NCBI GenBank assembly: GCA_947631105.1
Contig: CANRKD010000008.1
Coordinates: forward strand, 1-35,129
Direction of reading: 5' to 3'
Source: an uncultured Bacilli bacterium
Lineage (GTDB): Bacteria > Bacillota_I > Bacilli_A > RF39 > UBA660
DNA: 35,129 bases
The notes under the pieces were generated by a model. That model was not told the DNA's origin, did no database searches, and saw nothing but the letters and a program-made list of their open reading frames with translations. Of the stretch, positions 1-6,734 are shown piece after piece. A program made the position numbers and the translations under genes. Numbering within the stretch: the first letter of the stretch is position 1; each line of letters opens with the position of its first letter.

Positions 1-495
1 AACTATTATCAATTAGCTGCAAAAGGATATGATGGAGTTGGTAATGGTTTTGAAGCTAAATGTTATACGAATTTTGATAATTTAAAACCATATACTCCTG
101 TGTTGAGTAAGGTCAGTCCTGATATAAATGTAAGTAGTGTCAGTCATAATTGTTCTTCAGACAAAAAAACTACTGATTATTCTTGTGCGGTTACAGCGTA
201 TAGGCAGGATTCAAATAAAGATGCAGCTTTATACATGAGGTATTCACCTTCTGATGCAGATTCCAATAGTGAATCAGGGACTTCTGGACTTAAGTATATA
301 TATTATACTTATACATATAAAGATAATAGTTCATGTACTGAAATAAAGGAGCGTATATGTGATGATATGATTTGTTCTTGGAATTTAGTTACTACACAAT
401 GTAATGAATACTCTATAATACGTTCTCAAATTTATACAGTAGATTATGCTGGAAATCGATCAGCGAATCTTAACATTACGTTTAATTGGTTATAA
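1..495 (+). CDS. C-terminal part of a secreted Cys-rich, Ig-like surface protein (5' truncated by window)
   Basis: Reading frame 1 is open from the first base and ends at TAA 493-495, giving 164 residues with the N-terminus outside the window. An internal TTG at position 100 is probably not a start, because coding text continues upstream of it (residues like NYYQLAAKGYDG). The fragment is polar, rich in Ser, Thr, Asn and Tyr, and has about nine cysteines, some in close pairs, suggesting disulfides outside the cell. The ending DYAGNRSANLNITFNW resembles the closing strand of bacterial Ig-like modules and matches the style of DKAGNIGTTNVSVSW in the 1422-residue protein at 23195. There is no LPxTG motif or C-terminal membrane helix in what is seen. 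I infer a surface or secreted protein; its specific function is not recognisable. Confidence 0.75.
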   Translation, partial: NYYQLAAKGYDGVGNGFEAKCYTNFDNLKPYTPVLSKVSPDINVSSVSHNCSSDKKTTDYSCAVTAYRQDSNKDAALYMRYSPSDADSNSESGTSGLKYIYYTYTYKDNSSCTEIKERICDDMICSWNLVTTQCNEYSIIRSQIYTVDYAGNRSANLNITFNWL

Positions 496-568
496 AAATA
501 TTTATTTTAATGAATAAATAAAAAATAATATTTTAAATAATAAACATTTTAAATTAAGGATGATTAAA

Positions 569-925
569 ATGAAAAATAAAAAAGGATTAATAATTGTTAT
601 AATATTAGTATTATGTGTTATGGGAATAATAACGTATATCATTATAAAAGAAAAACAGGATTCTCCTATAGAAGAAATACCCCCTACAGAAGAAAGTGAA
701 AGTACAGATACTAAATATGATGAGGCATATGAAATAGCAAATTCATTATATTCTTCTGATGAGAGTACAGTGGAATTTAGTGAGGAAGAGGATTATTACC
801 GAATTACTGTTCATGATAAAGAATCGAATGCTGTAAGAAATATTTTTCATATGGATAAAGATACTATGATAATTAGTGAAGAGCCACAAAATATAACAGA
901 AGAAGTTACTTTTAGTAGTAATTAA
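569..925 (+). CDS. small membrane-anchored protein with acidic extracellular part, unknown function
   Basis: The product is about 118 residues. It starts with MKNKKG, a short basic stretch followed by one hydrophobic helix at roughly residues 5-24, then a polar, Glu/Ser-rich extracytoplasmic region. This is the layout of an uncleaved signal anchor. I prefer the ATG at 569 to the one at 560, because AAGGATG at 555-561 then sits about 7 bases upstream as a ribosome binding site. The C-terminal half (around residues 55-110) looks like a small folded domain but I do not recognise it. The gene follows the Ig-like protein after 73 bases and ends in a strong hairpin, so the two may be co-transcribed. 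Confidence 0.7.
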   Translation: MKNKKGLIIVIILVLCVMGIITYIIIKEKQDSPIEEIPPTEESESTDTKYDEAYEIANSLYSSDESTVEFSEEEDYYRITVHDKESNAVRNIFHMDKDTMIISEEPQNITEEVTFSSN

Positions 926-956
926 ATACCACCTAAATTAGGTGGTATTTAATTGT
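924..956. terminator. bidirectional rho-independent terminator
   Basis: A 13-bp inverted repeat (AAATACCACCTAA at 924-936 and TTAGGTGGTATTT at 938-950) is followed by a T-rich run, and it overlaps the ends of two convergent genes. It probably terminates transcription from both sides. Confidence 0.8.
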
Positions 957-1149
957 TTTTTTCTTCTGGTTTTACACATTTCCAATTTACTGTACCACAG
1001 GTTGTACAAATAAAGGGAATTAGTGTGATTTTATCTTTTGGCTTTTCATATTTTTCTTCAATTTTTGCACACAATAAACCTGTTTCTTCATCAAAGTATG
1101 CTCTTCCTTGTTTCGAGTCTTTGCAATCGTTACAATTTTTATTTTTCAT
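949..1149 (-). CDS. small zinc-ribbon-like protein
   Basis: A 66-residue minus-strand product. It has a CNDC pair near the N-terminus and a CTTC pair followed by WKC near the C-terminus, giving several cysteines in CxxC spacing. This suggests a structural zinc (ribbon or knuckle) site. On the minus strand AGGAGG (complement of 1158-1163) lies 8 bases upstream of the ATG at 1147-1149, which strongly supports translation. The opposite-strand open frame at 953-1177 has no such signal and is treated as a shadow. The gene converges on the preceding small membrane-protein gene and shares its terminator. Function unknown; a small nucleic-acid- or protein-binding zinc protein is one possibility. Confidence 0.7.
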   Translation of the reverse strand: MKNKNCNDCKDSKQGRAYFDEETGLLCAKIEEKYEKPKDKITLIPFICTTCGTVNWKCVKPEEKNN

Positions 1150-1215
1150 TTTTCATGCCTCCTGTAATTTATTATGAGTTAAATTTATGATAAAATACAA
1201 TGAAAGGTGAGATTT

Positions 1216-1779
1216 ATGAAATATAAAGTTAGTGTTGGAGTAAGTAATCATCATGTTCATTTAACAGAAGAGATATATAATCAGTTGTTTTCAGTTTCTT
1301 TATCTAAAAGAAATGATTTGCATCAATTAGGAGAGTTTGCTAGTAATCAAGTAGTAACGCTTAGAACTTTAAAAGGAGAGATACCTAATGTTCGAGTTGT
1401 CGGGCCTTTTCGTAAATATAATCAAGTGGAAGTAACTCGTTCTGATGCAATTAAGTTGGGTATCAATCCTCCGGTAAGGAAAAGTGGAGATTTGGAATCT
1501 AGTGAAGAAGTGACTATTGTTGGCGATATTGGAGAGATAACATTAAAGAATTGTTGTATTATTGCCAATCGTCATGTTCATATGAATCAACAGGATGTAA
1601 ATATATATGGAGTAAAAGATAATGATACAGTAAAAATTGGTATATCTGGAGATAAAGCCTGTCTTTTAGATGCTAAAATAAAGATTAGTAAAAATGGTTT
1701 TTATGAGTTACATTTAGATACAGATGATGCTAATGCTGCGGGTTTAAAAAATGGAGATGAAGTTGATTTAATTATTTGA
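1216..1779 (+). CDS. pduL: PduL-type phosphate acyltransferase (phosphotransacylase)
   Basis: The 187-residue product matches the PduL family, which interconverts acyl-CoA plus phosphate with acyl-phosphate plus CoA (propanoyl or acetyl). Family landmarks seen are VSNHHVHLT near residues 9-17, a VRVVGPFR segment, PPVRKSGDL, NRHVHM near 118-123 and the ending LHLDTDDANAAG. The His pairs (about H13/H15 and H120/H122) are the expected zinc ligands. Length is close to the family norm. I take ATG 1216 rather than the GTG at 1207 because AAAGGTGAG (1202-1210) is then properly spaced. No microcompartment shell genes are nearby, so this is likely a housekeeping phosphotransacetylase replacing Pta, working with acetate kinase for ATP. 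The dihydrouridine synthase gene follows after about 40 bases and may be co-transcribed. Confidence 0.9.
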   Translation: MKYKVSVGVSNHHVHLTEEIYNQLFSVSLSKRNDLHQLGEFASNQVVTLRTLKGEIPNVRVVGPFRKYNQVEVTRSDAIKLGINPPVRKSGDLESSEEVTIVGDIGEITLKNCCIIANRHVHMNQQDVNIYGVKDNDTVKIGISGDKACLLDAKIKISKNGFYELHLDTDDANAAGLKNGDEVDLII

Positions 1780-1822
1780 TATAAATATATTTTATATAAA
1801 ATAGATAAAGTAGGTGATTTTA

Positions 1823-2824
1823 TTGACTTGGACAATAGGTAATGTTGAAATTAAGAATAAAATTGTTATGGCTCCTATGGCTGGTTTTTCGAATACTAGT
1901 TTTCGTAAAATTATTAAAGAGATGGGAGCGGGATTAATTTTTGCAGAAATGGTGAGTGATAAGGCTTTAGTTTACGATAGTCAAAAAACTTTTGAAATGT
2001 TAAAGATGGATGATGCCGAAAGACCAATAGCACAACAAATATTTGGCAGCGATGTAAAAAGTTTTGTTGCTGCAGCAAAAATTGTGGAGGAGTGTATGCA
2101 TCCAGATATTATTGATATTAATATGGGGTGTCCTGTTCCAAAAGTTGCTTTAAAAAATCAAGCTGGTAGTGCTCTTTTAAAAAATCCTGAAAAAATAAAA
2201 GAAATTGTTTCTTCAGTGGTTAAAGCGGTAAAAGTTCCCGTAACTGTTAAAATTCGTAGCGGATGGGATGAGTCTTCTATTAATGCTATAGAAGTAGCCA
2301 AAGTAATTGAAAGTGCTGGAGCAAGTGCAATTACTGTGCATGCTCGCACACGTAGTCAGGGATATAGCGGTAAAGCAGATTGGAATATCATAAAACAGGT
2401 TAAAAAAAATGTACATATTCCAGTTATTGGAAATGGTGATGTTACAAGTCCTATTTTAGCGAAAAAAATGCTTGAAGAAACCCGTTGTGATGCAGTCATG
2501 ATTGGAAGAGGAATTTTGGGGAATCCTTGGTTAATTCGAGATTGTGTACATTATTTACAAACAGGAATTCTTTTACCTCCAGTATCTGATTTAGAAAAAA
2601 TAGCTATGATGCGACGTCATTTTCTTATTTTATCACAAGATAAAAATGAAAGAATTGCCCTTTTAGAAATTCGAACCAATATTTTATATTATTTGAAAGG
2701 TATGCCAAAAGCAAAAGAAATGAAATTACAAGTATGTTCTTGTAAAACACAAAAAGAGTTATTACATCTTTTAGATACTTATGAACAAGACATTAAAAAA
2801 ATAAATTCCAAATCGCCAGAATGA
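1823..2824 (+). CDS. dus: tRNA-dihydrouridine synthase (DusB-like)
   Basis: An FMN- and NADPH-dependent enzyme of the Dus family that reduces uridines in the tRNA D-loop (or related positions) to dihydrouridine. Landmarks in order: MAPMAGFSNTSFR at the N-terminal FMN barrel strand, FAEMVSDKAL, PIAQQIFGSD, then DINMGCPVPKV with the catalytic cysteine at about C103, VTVKIRSGW, ITVHARTRSQGYSG, VIGNGDV and MIGRGILGNPW. The helical C-terminal domain follows. Length (about 333 residues) is typical. The start is probably TTG 1823, since AGGTG at 1812-1816 is 6 bases upstream; GTG 1814 is the longer alternative but overlaps that site. Its 3' end overlaps the convergent MntP-like gene by 32 bases. Confidence 0.92.
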   Translation: MTWTIGNVEIKNKIVMAPMAGFSNTSFRKIIKEMGAGLIFAEMVSDKALVYDSQKTFEMLKMDDAERPIAQQIFGSDVKSFVAAAKIVEECMHPDIIDINMGCPVPKVALKNQAGSALLKNPEKIKEIVSSVVKAVKVPVTVKIRSGWDESSINAIEVAKVIESAGASAITVHARTRSQGYSGKADWNIIKQVKKNVHIPVIGNGDVTSPILAKKMLEETRCDAVMIGRGILGNPWLIRDCVHYLQTGILLPPVSDLEKIAMMRRHFLILSQDKNERIALLEIRTNILYYLKGMPKAKEMKLQVCSCKTQKELLHLLDTYEQDIKKINSKSPE

Positions 2825-3293
2825 TGAAAAAAACAGAGCACCAAATATTAGTGTATTTTAAAGAATTGAATATATTTGCAAAATAATAGCCTATTAGTAG
2901 TAGAGCAAAAGCTATAAAGCTGAACATTAAAATAATTATGATGAGTGGGTAGTCATACACAAAATTTAGAGAAATCACTCCACCATCTAACGAATGAGCA
3001 GTAGCAATAAATATAGAATTTTTTATACTTAATTTATGATTATAGGTTTCATTTTGCTTATTGTGGTAAGAAGACCAAGCTAAAATGAGATAAAAAAAGG
3101 TTGTTATATAGGTAGTCATAAAATGAAAGTTAAAAAAATAGTAGCATGAAATTATTGTAAAATAAATAAAAAAATTTGTTAAAAAAATGATTAGATTATT
3201 TTTCCAAGACAGTTTAGTTTTTGTAATTTTTAAACTTATACCAATTACAAAGCCATCAATACTAGCTACAATAGAATTTAATAATAAAAACAT
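2793..3293 (-). CDS. MntP/YtaF-like (DUF204) multi-pass membrane protein
   Basis: The 166-residue product is nearly all hydrophobic helices (about five or six segments). The N-terminal SIVASIDGFVIGIS and the second-half HSLDGGVIS place an Asp in a membrane helix in each half. That internally duplicated signature is typical of the MntP/YtaF family (putative manganese efflux, or the sporulation membrane protein YtaF). It is somewhat shorter than most members. AAGGTGA lies upstream of the ATG at 3291-3293. The Asp residues support a cation-transport role; the substrate (Mn is a family inference) is not shown by sequence. The gene's end overlaps the end of dus by 32 bases on the other strand. Confidence 0.65.
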   Translation of the reverse strand: MFLLLNSIVASIDGFVIGISLKITKTKLSWKNNLIIFLTNFFIYFTIISCYYFFNFHFMTTYITTFFYLILAWSSYHNKQNETYNHKLSIKNSIFIATAHSLDGGVISLNFVYDYPLIIIILMFSFIAFALLLIGYYFANIFNSLKYTNIWCSVFFIILAIWNLFF

Positions 3294-3390
3294 AGTTTAT
3301 TCACCTTAAGTTATAGTATGTTTTTTTTAGTAACTTGTTTGGGGAATTATCCTATGTTAAAAAATAAATTAAAAAATTGGTATAAAATGG

Positions 3391-3420
3391 TTGACATTGT
3401 TTATAATTATAATATATAAT
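3391..3420 (+). promoter_or_regulatory. promoter of tRNA-Asn
   Basis: A perfect -35 box TTGACA (3391-3396) is separated by 18 bases from a perfect -10 box TATAAT (3415-3420). The predicted transcript start is about 7 bases before the tRNA. Confidence 0.75.
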
Positions 3421-3433
3421 TTATTTATATTGT

Positions 3434-3509
3434 GCCCGATTAGCTCAGTCGGTAGAGCGCACGGCTGTTAACCGTTAGGTCGTAGGTTCGAGTCCTACAT
3501 CGGGCGCCA
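3434..3509 (+). tRNA. tRNA-Asn (anticodon GTT)
   Basis: A 76-base cloverleaf. The acceptor stem GCCCGAT pairs with ATCGGGC, the discriminator is G, and CCA is encoded (3507-3509). The D-stem is GCTC/GAGC, the anticodon loop is CTGTTAA with GTT at 3467-3469, and the T-arm contains GGTTCGAGTCC. The outermost anticodon-stem pair (C with T) appears mismatched. Its last 15 bases and downstream flank are repeated near 4401. Confidence 0.97.
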
Positions 3510-3519
3510 TTATGAATTT

Positions 3520-3546
3520 AACTCCCTAGTTAGGGAGTTTTTTTGT
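3520..3546 (+). terminator. terminator after tRNA-Asn
   Basis: Inverted repeat AACTCCCTA / TAGGGAGTT with a two-base loop, followed by a run of T. Confidence 0.9.
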
Positions 3547-3630
3547 TTTAATGTATATTTACTTTTAATATGATAATTCTTGTTTTCTTTTTTTAATTAA
3601 AGTATATTAAGAATAGAAAGTAGGCAGTAA

Positions 3631-4335
3631 ATGAAAAAAAATAAAAAAATGATGATTATATTTGTTATCCTTCTAGTGTTCGTTATTATTTATTTTGGTG
3701 CAAAGATTATTTTAATAAATTCAATTCCAAAAGTTCCTGATTCTTTTAAAGAAGCAATATTAGTTTTTAAGAATCCAAAAACCTTAGAAATTCAAAAAAC
3801 GAATGAAATTATAGAAGATTATTTTACTTATGAAGATATGAAACTAAGAAATGATTTTGAACCTTTTGCATATGAAGGCCAAAAATCTCCTATGTATACT
3901 ATAAAAAATAGTGATATGCGCGTTTCCTTTAATAAGGAACCAAAAGATTATTATCTTACCTATGTAAAAGAAAATGCTGAAGTTTCAAATCTTTTTTATA
4001 ATTTAACAAAGGATTTAGAAAAAAATAATATCAAAACCGATTATGACTTATATCAATATTTAGTTCAAAATGTAAATAACAAAGTAAGTATTTTTAGTAG
4101 TTTTCATACTATTAAAAGAGCACATATTTTATATAGTGCTTTAACGCTAATAATTACCAATGTTCAAAAAGTAACTTTAATAAATGGTGATTATGAAGGA
4201 TATATTTTAGAAACAAATGGTGATAAAATTGCTTATATTGATTATAACAATGAAACTTATACGATTCACATTTGGAGTAATGGTTATTCTGATGAGGATT
4301 TAAGTAATTTAATTAGTACAATTCAATTTGAATAA
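3631..4335 (+). CDS. membrane-anchored protein of unknown function, flanked by tRNA-end repeats
   Basis: A 234-residue product with a basic N-terminus (MKKNKKM) and one strongly hydrophobic helix at about residues 7-30. The rest is an extracytoplasmic domain rich in Lys, Asp, Tyr and Asn. No known catalytic motif is recognised; the C-terminal segment (INGDYEGYILETNGDK, then a short strand-rich stretch) suggests a beta-rich fold, possibly a chaperone-like or lipoprotein-type domain. The ribosome binding site is weak (AAAGTAGG about 12 bases upstream). The gene lies alone between tRNA-Asn with its terminator and a degenerate copy of that tRNA end at 4401-4426, so it may have been acquired by insertion at, or duplication of, the tRNA locus. 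Confidence 0.7.
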   Translation: MKKNKKMMIIFVILLVFVIIYFGAKIILINSIPKVPDSFKEAILVFKNPKTLEIQKTNEIIEDYFTYEDMKLRNDFEPFAYEGQKSPMYTIKNSDMRVSFNKEPKDYYLTYVKENAEVSNLFYNLTKDLEKNNIKTDYDLYQYLVQNVNNKVSIFSSFHTIKRAHILYSALTLIITNVQKVTLINGDYEGYILETNGDKIAYIDYNNETYTIHIWSNGYSDEDLSNLISTIQFE

Positions 4336-4400
4336 AGTTATGATGATTACGAAAGATAAAAAAGATTTTTAAAGTTAAAAATAATTCAAGACTACAAGCT

Positions 4401-4455
4401 CTACATCAGGAGCCATTATGAATTTATTTCTCTTTCTTGAAGAGAGTTTTTTTAT
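4401..4455 (+). repeat. degenerate copy of tRNA-Asn 3' end, flank and terminator
   Basis: Bases 4401-4426 match 3495-3520 (last 15 bases of tRNA-Asn including CCA, plus 11 bases of flank) at 24 of 26 positions. A weaker AGAG-type hairpin and T-run follow, as in the original. The rest of the tRNA is not recognisable upstream. This is either an att-like direct repeat or the remnant of a tandem tRNA duplication. Confidence 0.7.
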
Positions 4456-4461
4456 GTTATC

Positions 4462-4495
4462 AAAAGTTGACAACTTTTATTTGTTTTTATAGAAT
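4462..4495 (+). promoter_or_regulatory. promoter with perfect palindrome over the -35 box
   Basis: TTGACA (4467-4472) and TAGAAT (4490-4495) are separated by 17 bases, upstream of the secreted-protein gene at 4520. The -35 box sits inside a perfect inverted repeat, AAAAGTTG-A-CAACTTTT (4462-4478), a likely operator where a bound repressor would block RNA polymerase. Confidence 0.65.
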
Positions 4496-4519
4496 ATAGT
4501 TTTATCTGGAGGTTTTTTT

Positions 4520-6109
4520 ATGAAAATAAAAAATATTAGAAGAATAAAAGATATTCATCAAATTAAACGCTATATTACCATGTTAACATTAACTTTAGGT
4601 GTAAGTGTTTTGGGGTGTAATGGACAAAACTGTTATGCTATGAATAATGATGTAAAAAATAGTATAGATATTGGAAAAGAAATAGCTAATGATTTATTTA
4701 CAAGAGAAAAATGGGAAAATTTTGCAGCTAAAATTGGCGAAAATGAAGGTATGTATGTAGATTATTCTTTTTCTGATTATAATGTATGTATTTACAATAA
4801 GAATGATTATGAAGGAAAAAAAGAATTATCGACAGATTTTTATACCAATTTAAATATTTTATTGGAAAATAATAATATTACCAGATTATATATTTGTAAT
4901 GTGGATGATAGATTTGATTTTTCTAAAGTAAATCTTTCTAATATAAAAGAGTTAGCGTTATCATTAAAAAATTATGAAGGAACACTTCCACCATCAATAT
5001 TTAATTATACTTTTAATGAATTATATTTTTATAATACCTCTTTGGAAGTAGCTACGGAATTGATGAAAAATTGTGTTTCAAAAAATACTTGTGTGGATTG
5101 GTATGAAGAAATTGAAAATCAAAGTCATTTAAAAACACTACTAGAGATTTTAGTTCAAGATAAAGTTGAGATGAAGTCATTTGAGATTTGGCAAATTAAT
5201 AAACAGAATTATTCTGGAATCACTAATGATGAATTAACTTTATTAGGAAAAATTCCAACTACTTTACTCGATTTAACAATAGATGGCATTTCTAAACCAA
5301 TTGATTTAAATGTCAAATTAAATGAAGAAACTGAAATGTTTTTGTTTTCTCCTTATAAAAATTATGATAGGGATATAAATGGAGAATTAGGGAATATTAA
5401 AATTAATTCTGACAATAAGAAACTCGAATGTTATTTTAATCATGTAGATATTACTAGTAATACTAGTTTTTCGATGCCAGATGTTTCTTCTGTGAATATA
5501 GGTAGACTAAATATAAATAATACGAAATCGATTCAAAGTCTTAAAAATGTTCAACATTTAGTTATAGGAGATAGTTTTAGTCCAGGTATGGATTCTGACA
5601 TTCTAGGTTATGTAGAATATAAAAAAGAGGGGGAATGGCGTACTGATCCTTTTAGAAATAATATTACACATTTTACAGATTTTCAAGAAATGATTGCTTA
5701 TCTAAATTCTTATGCTCAATTATTGAAGGTAAAAGAAAAATTGATGGTTTCTCCTAATGAAGAAAAATATTATAAGGATATTATAAGTATTGGAGATATA
5801 GTAAATTTAAATAGCAATAACGATGTTGTTTTTGCTAATCCAAATAATCTACAAAATCAAGAAAATGGTCATTCTTCTTATTATGGTACTTCAGAATTAC
5901 GATGTGTTTCTTCTTTAGTTTTAACAAATGGAGAAAAAAATGTAGAAGTGTATAATATGGATGATTATGAATATTATATTGATAAAGGTTATGTTGTTTT
6001 TGGAAGTAATTTAGTTAATCAATATTCTTTAAATTTTGATGGAAAACTTAATTACGAAGGATGTTATGATAATGCCTCATTGCATCTTGTACGTATTCCT
6101 TTTAAATAG
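4520..6109 (+). CDS. secreted leucine-rich-repeat-like protein
   Basis: A 529-residue product. A basic N-terminus is followed by a hydrophobic stretch (about residues 20-34), then LGCNGQNCYAM, so export is likely. Cleavage after CYA is plausible; VLGC is only a poor lipobox. Residues about 110-190 and 240-370 contain irregular repeats of the form NITRLYICNV, IKELALSL and NVQHLVIGD, reminiscent of bacterial leucine-rich repeats such as those in surface BspA-like proteins. There is no sortase motif or C-terminal membrane helix. The TGGAGG ribosome binding site is 7 bases upstream of the ATG, and the promoter at 4467-4495 is close to consensus. It is a single-gene unit with its own terminator. 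Function unknown; adhesion or host interaction is a guess from the fold. Confidence 0.75.
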   Translation: MKIKNIRRIKDIHQIKRYITMLTLTLGVSVLGCNGQNCYAMNNDVKNSIDIGKEIANDLFTREKWENFAAKIGENEGMYVDYSFSDYNVCIYNKNDYEGKKELSTDFYTNLNILLENNNITRLYICNVDDRFDFSKVNLSNIKELALSLKNYEGTLPPSIFNYTFNELYFYNTSLEVATELMKNCVSKNTCVDWYEEIENQSHLKTLLEILVQDKVEMKSFEIWQINKQNYSGITNDELTLLGKIPTTLLDLTIDGISKPIDLNVKLNEETEMFLFSPYKNYDRDINGELGNIKINSDNKKLECYFNHVDITSNTSFSMPDVSSVNIGRLNINNTKSIQSLKNVQHLVIGDSFSPGMDSDILGYVEYKKEGEWRTDPFRNNITHFTDFQEMIAYLNSYAQLLKVKEKLMVSPNEEKYYKDIISIGDIVNLNSNNDVVFANPNNLQNQENGHSSYYGTSELRCVSSLVLTNGEKNVEVYNMDDYEYYIDKGYVVFGSNLVNQYSLNFDGKLNYEGCYDNASLHLVRIPFK

Positions 6110-6121
6110 TCAATTTAAAAA

Positions 6122-6150
6122 ATTAAACTCTTTATTATGGAGTTTTTTTT
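6122..6150 (+). terminator. terminator after the secreted LRR-like gene
   Basis: AAACTC (6125-6130) pairs with GAGTTT (6140-6145) around a 9-base loop, followed by eight T. Confidence 0.75.
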
Positions 6151-6285
6151 AATTATATTTGTTTAATTAATTTAGAAAAAAAGATGTTTATTTAAAATAA
6201 ATCTTTATATATTTTTATACATAGGATATAATAAGTATTAAATAACCATAGAACAGTGGTATTCACTATGGAGGAACTTGTTTGT

Positions 6286-6477
6286 ATGAGTAAGATTGAG
6301 CCTTTAACTAGAGAAGAACAATTAGTATGGATGATAAAATATTGTCGACAAGAAATAAAATATTTTAAAAAAGAATTGATAAAGGCAAAAAGAGAATTAA
6401 AAGTTTTACAGCAACAGAATATCAATAATGATTATAGTAAAAGTTTAAATAAAAATAAAAAAAAGGAAGATGTATAG
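6286..6477 (+). CDS. small coiled-coil protein
   Basis: A 63-residue product starting MSKIEPLTREEQL, with a highly charged helical middle (residues 15-48, Lys/Glu/Leu heptad-like) and a basic, Asn/Lys-rich tail. GGAGGA at 6270-6275 precedes the ATG at 6286 by about 10 bases; the ATG at 6256 has no comparable site. A short inverted repeat (CCATAG at 6246-6251 and CTATGG at 6266-6271) abuts the ribosome binding site. The opposite-strand frame 6192-6425 is judged a shadow. No known family is recognised; its size and charge would fit a small DNA- or protein-binding factor, but that is speculation. Confidence 0.55.
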   Translation: MSKIEPLTREEQLVWMIKYCRQEIKYFKKELIKAKRELKVLQQQNINNDYSKSLNKNKKKEDV

Positions 6478-6672
6478 AAATTATTTTCATTCAATATAAA
6501 AGATGTTCGTATATCAAAACAATTTTTAATAAGCGCTATTAATAAGATACAATGTAAAAACTTTTAAATAAAAATAGAGTTTAGATAACTAAAATTATAA
6601 TATACTAAAGTAATAATTCATTTTTATATGCAAAATTTCAAGACTTTTATCATAATTTTTAATAATTGTAAT

Positions 6673-6700
6673 TTGAATTGTTTAACTTTTGCGATATAAT
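6673..6700 (+). promoter_or_regulatory. promoter of the ABC transporter gene
   Basis: TTGAAT (6673-6678) and TATAAT (6695-6700) are spaced by 16 bases, ahead of an AGGAAGGA ribosome binding site and the ATG at 6735. The preceding 190 bases hold no gene I can support. Confidence 0.6.
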
Positions 6701-6734
6701 AAGGCTTGATTTGGAATTTAGGAAGGAATAAAAT

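Noticed and set aside
953-1177. Plus-strand open frame opposite the zinc-ribbon gene
   Set aside because: No ribosome binding site; the minus frame has AGGAGG and patterned cysteines.
6246-6275. CCATAG/CTATGG repeat as a regulatory hairpin next to a ribosome binding site
   Set aside because: Only 6 bp with a long loop; chance is likely in AT-rich sequence.
6192-6425. Minus-strand frame opposite the small coiled-coil gene
   Set aside because: No start signal; its opposite frame has GGAGGA and protein-like charge pattern.
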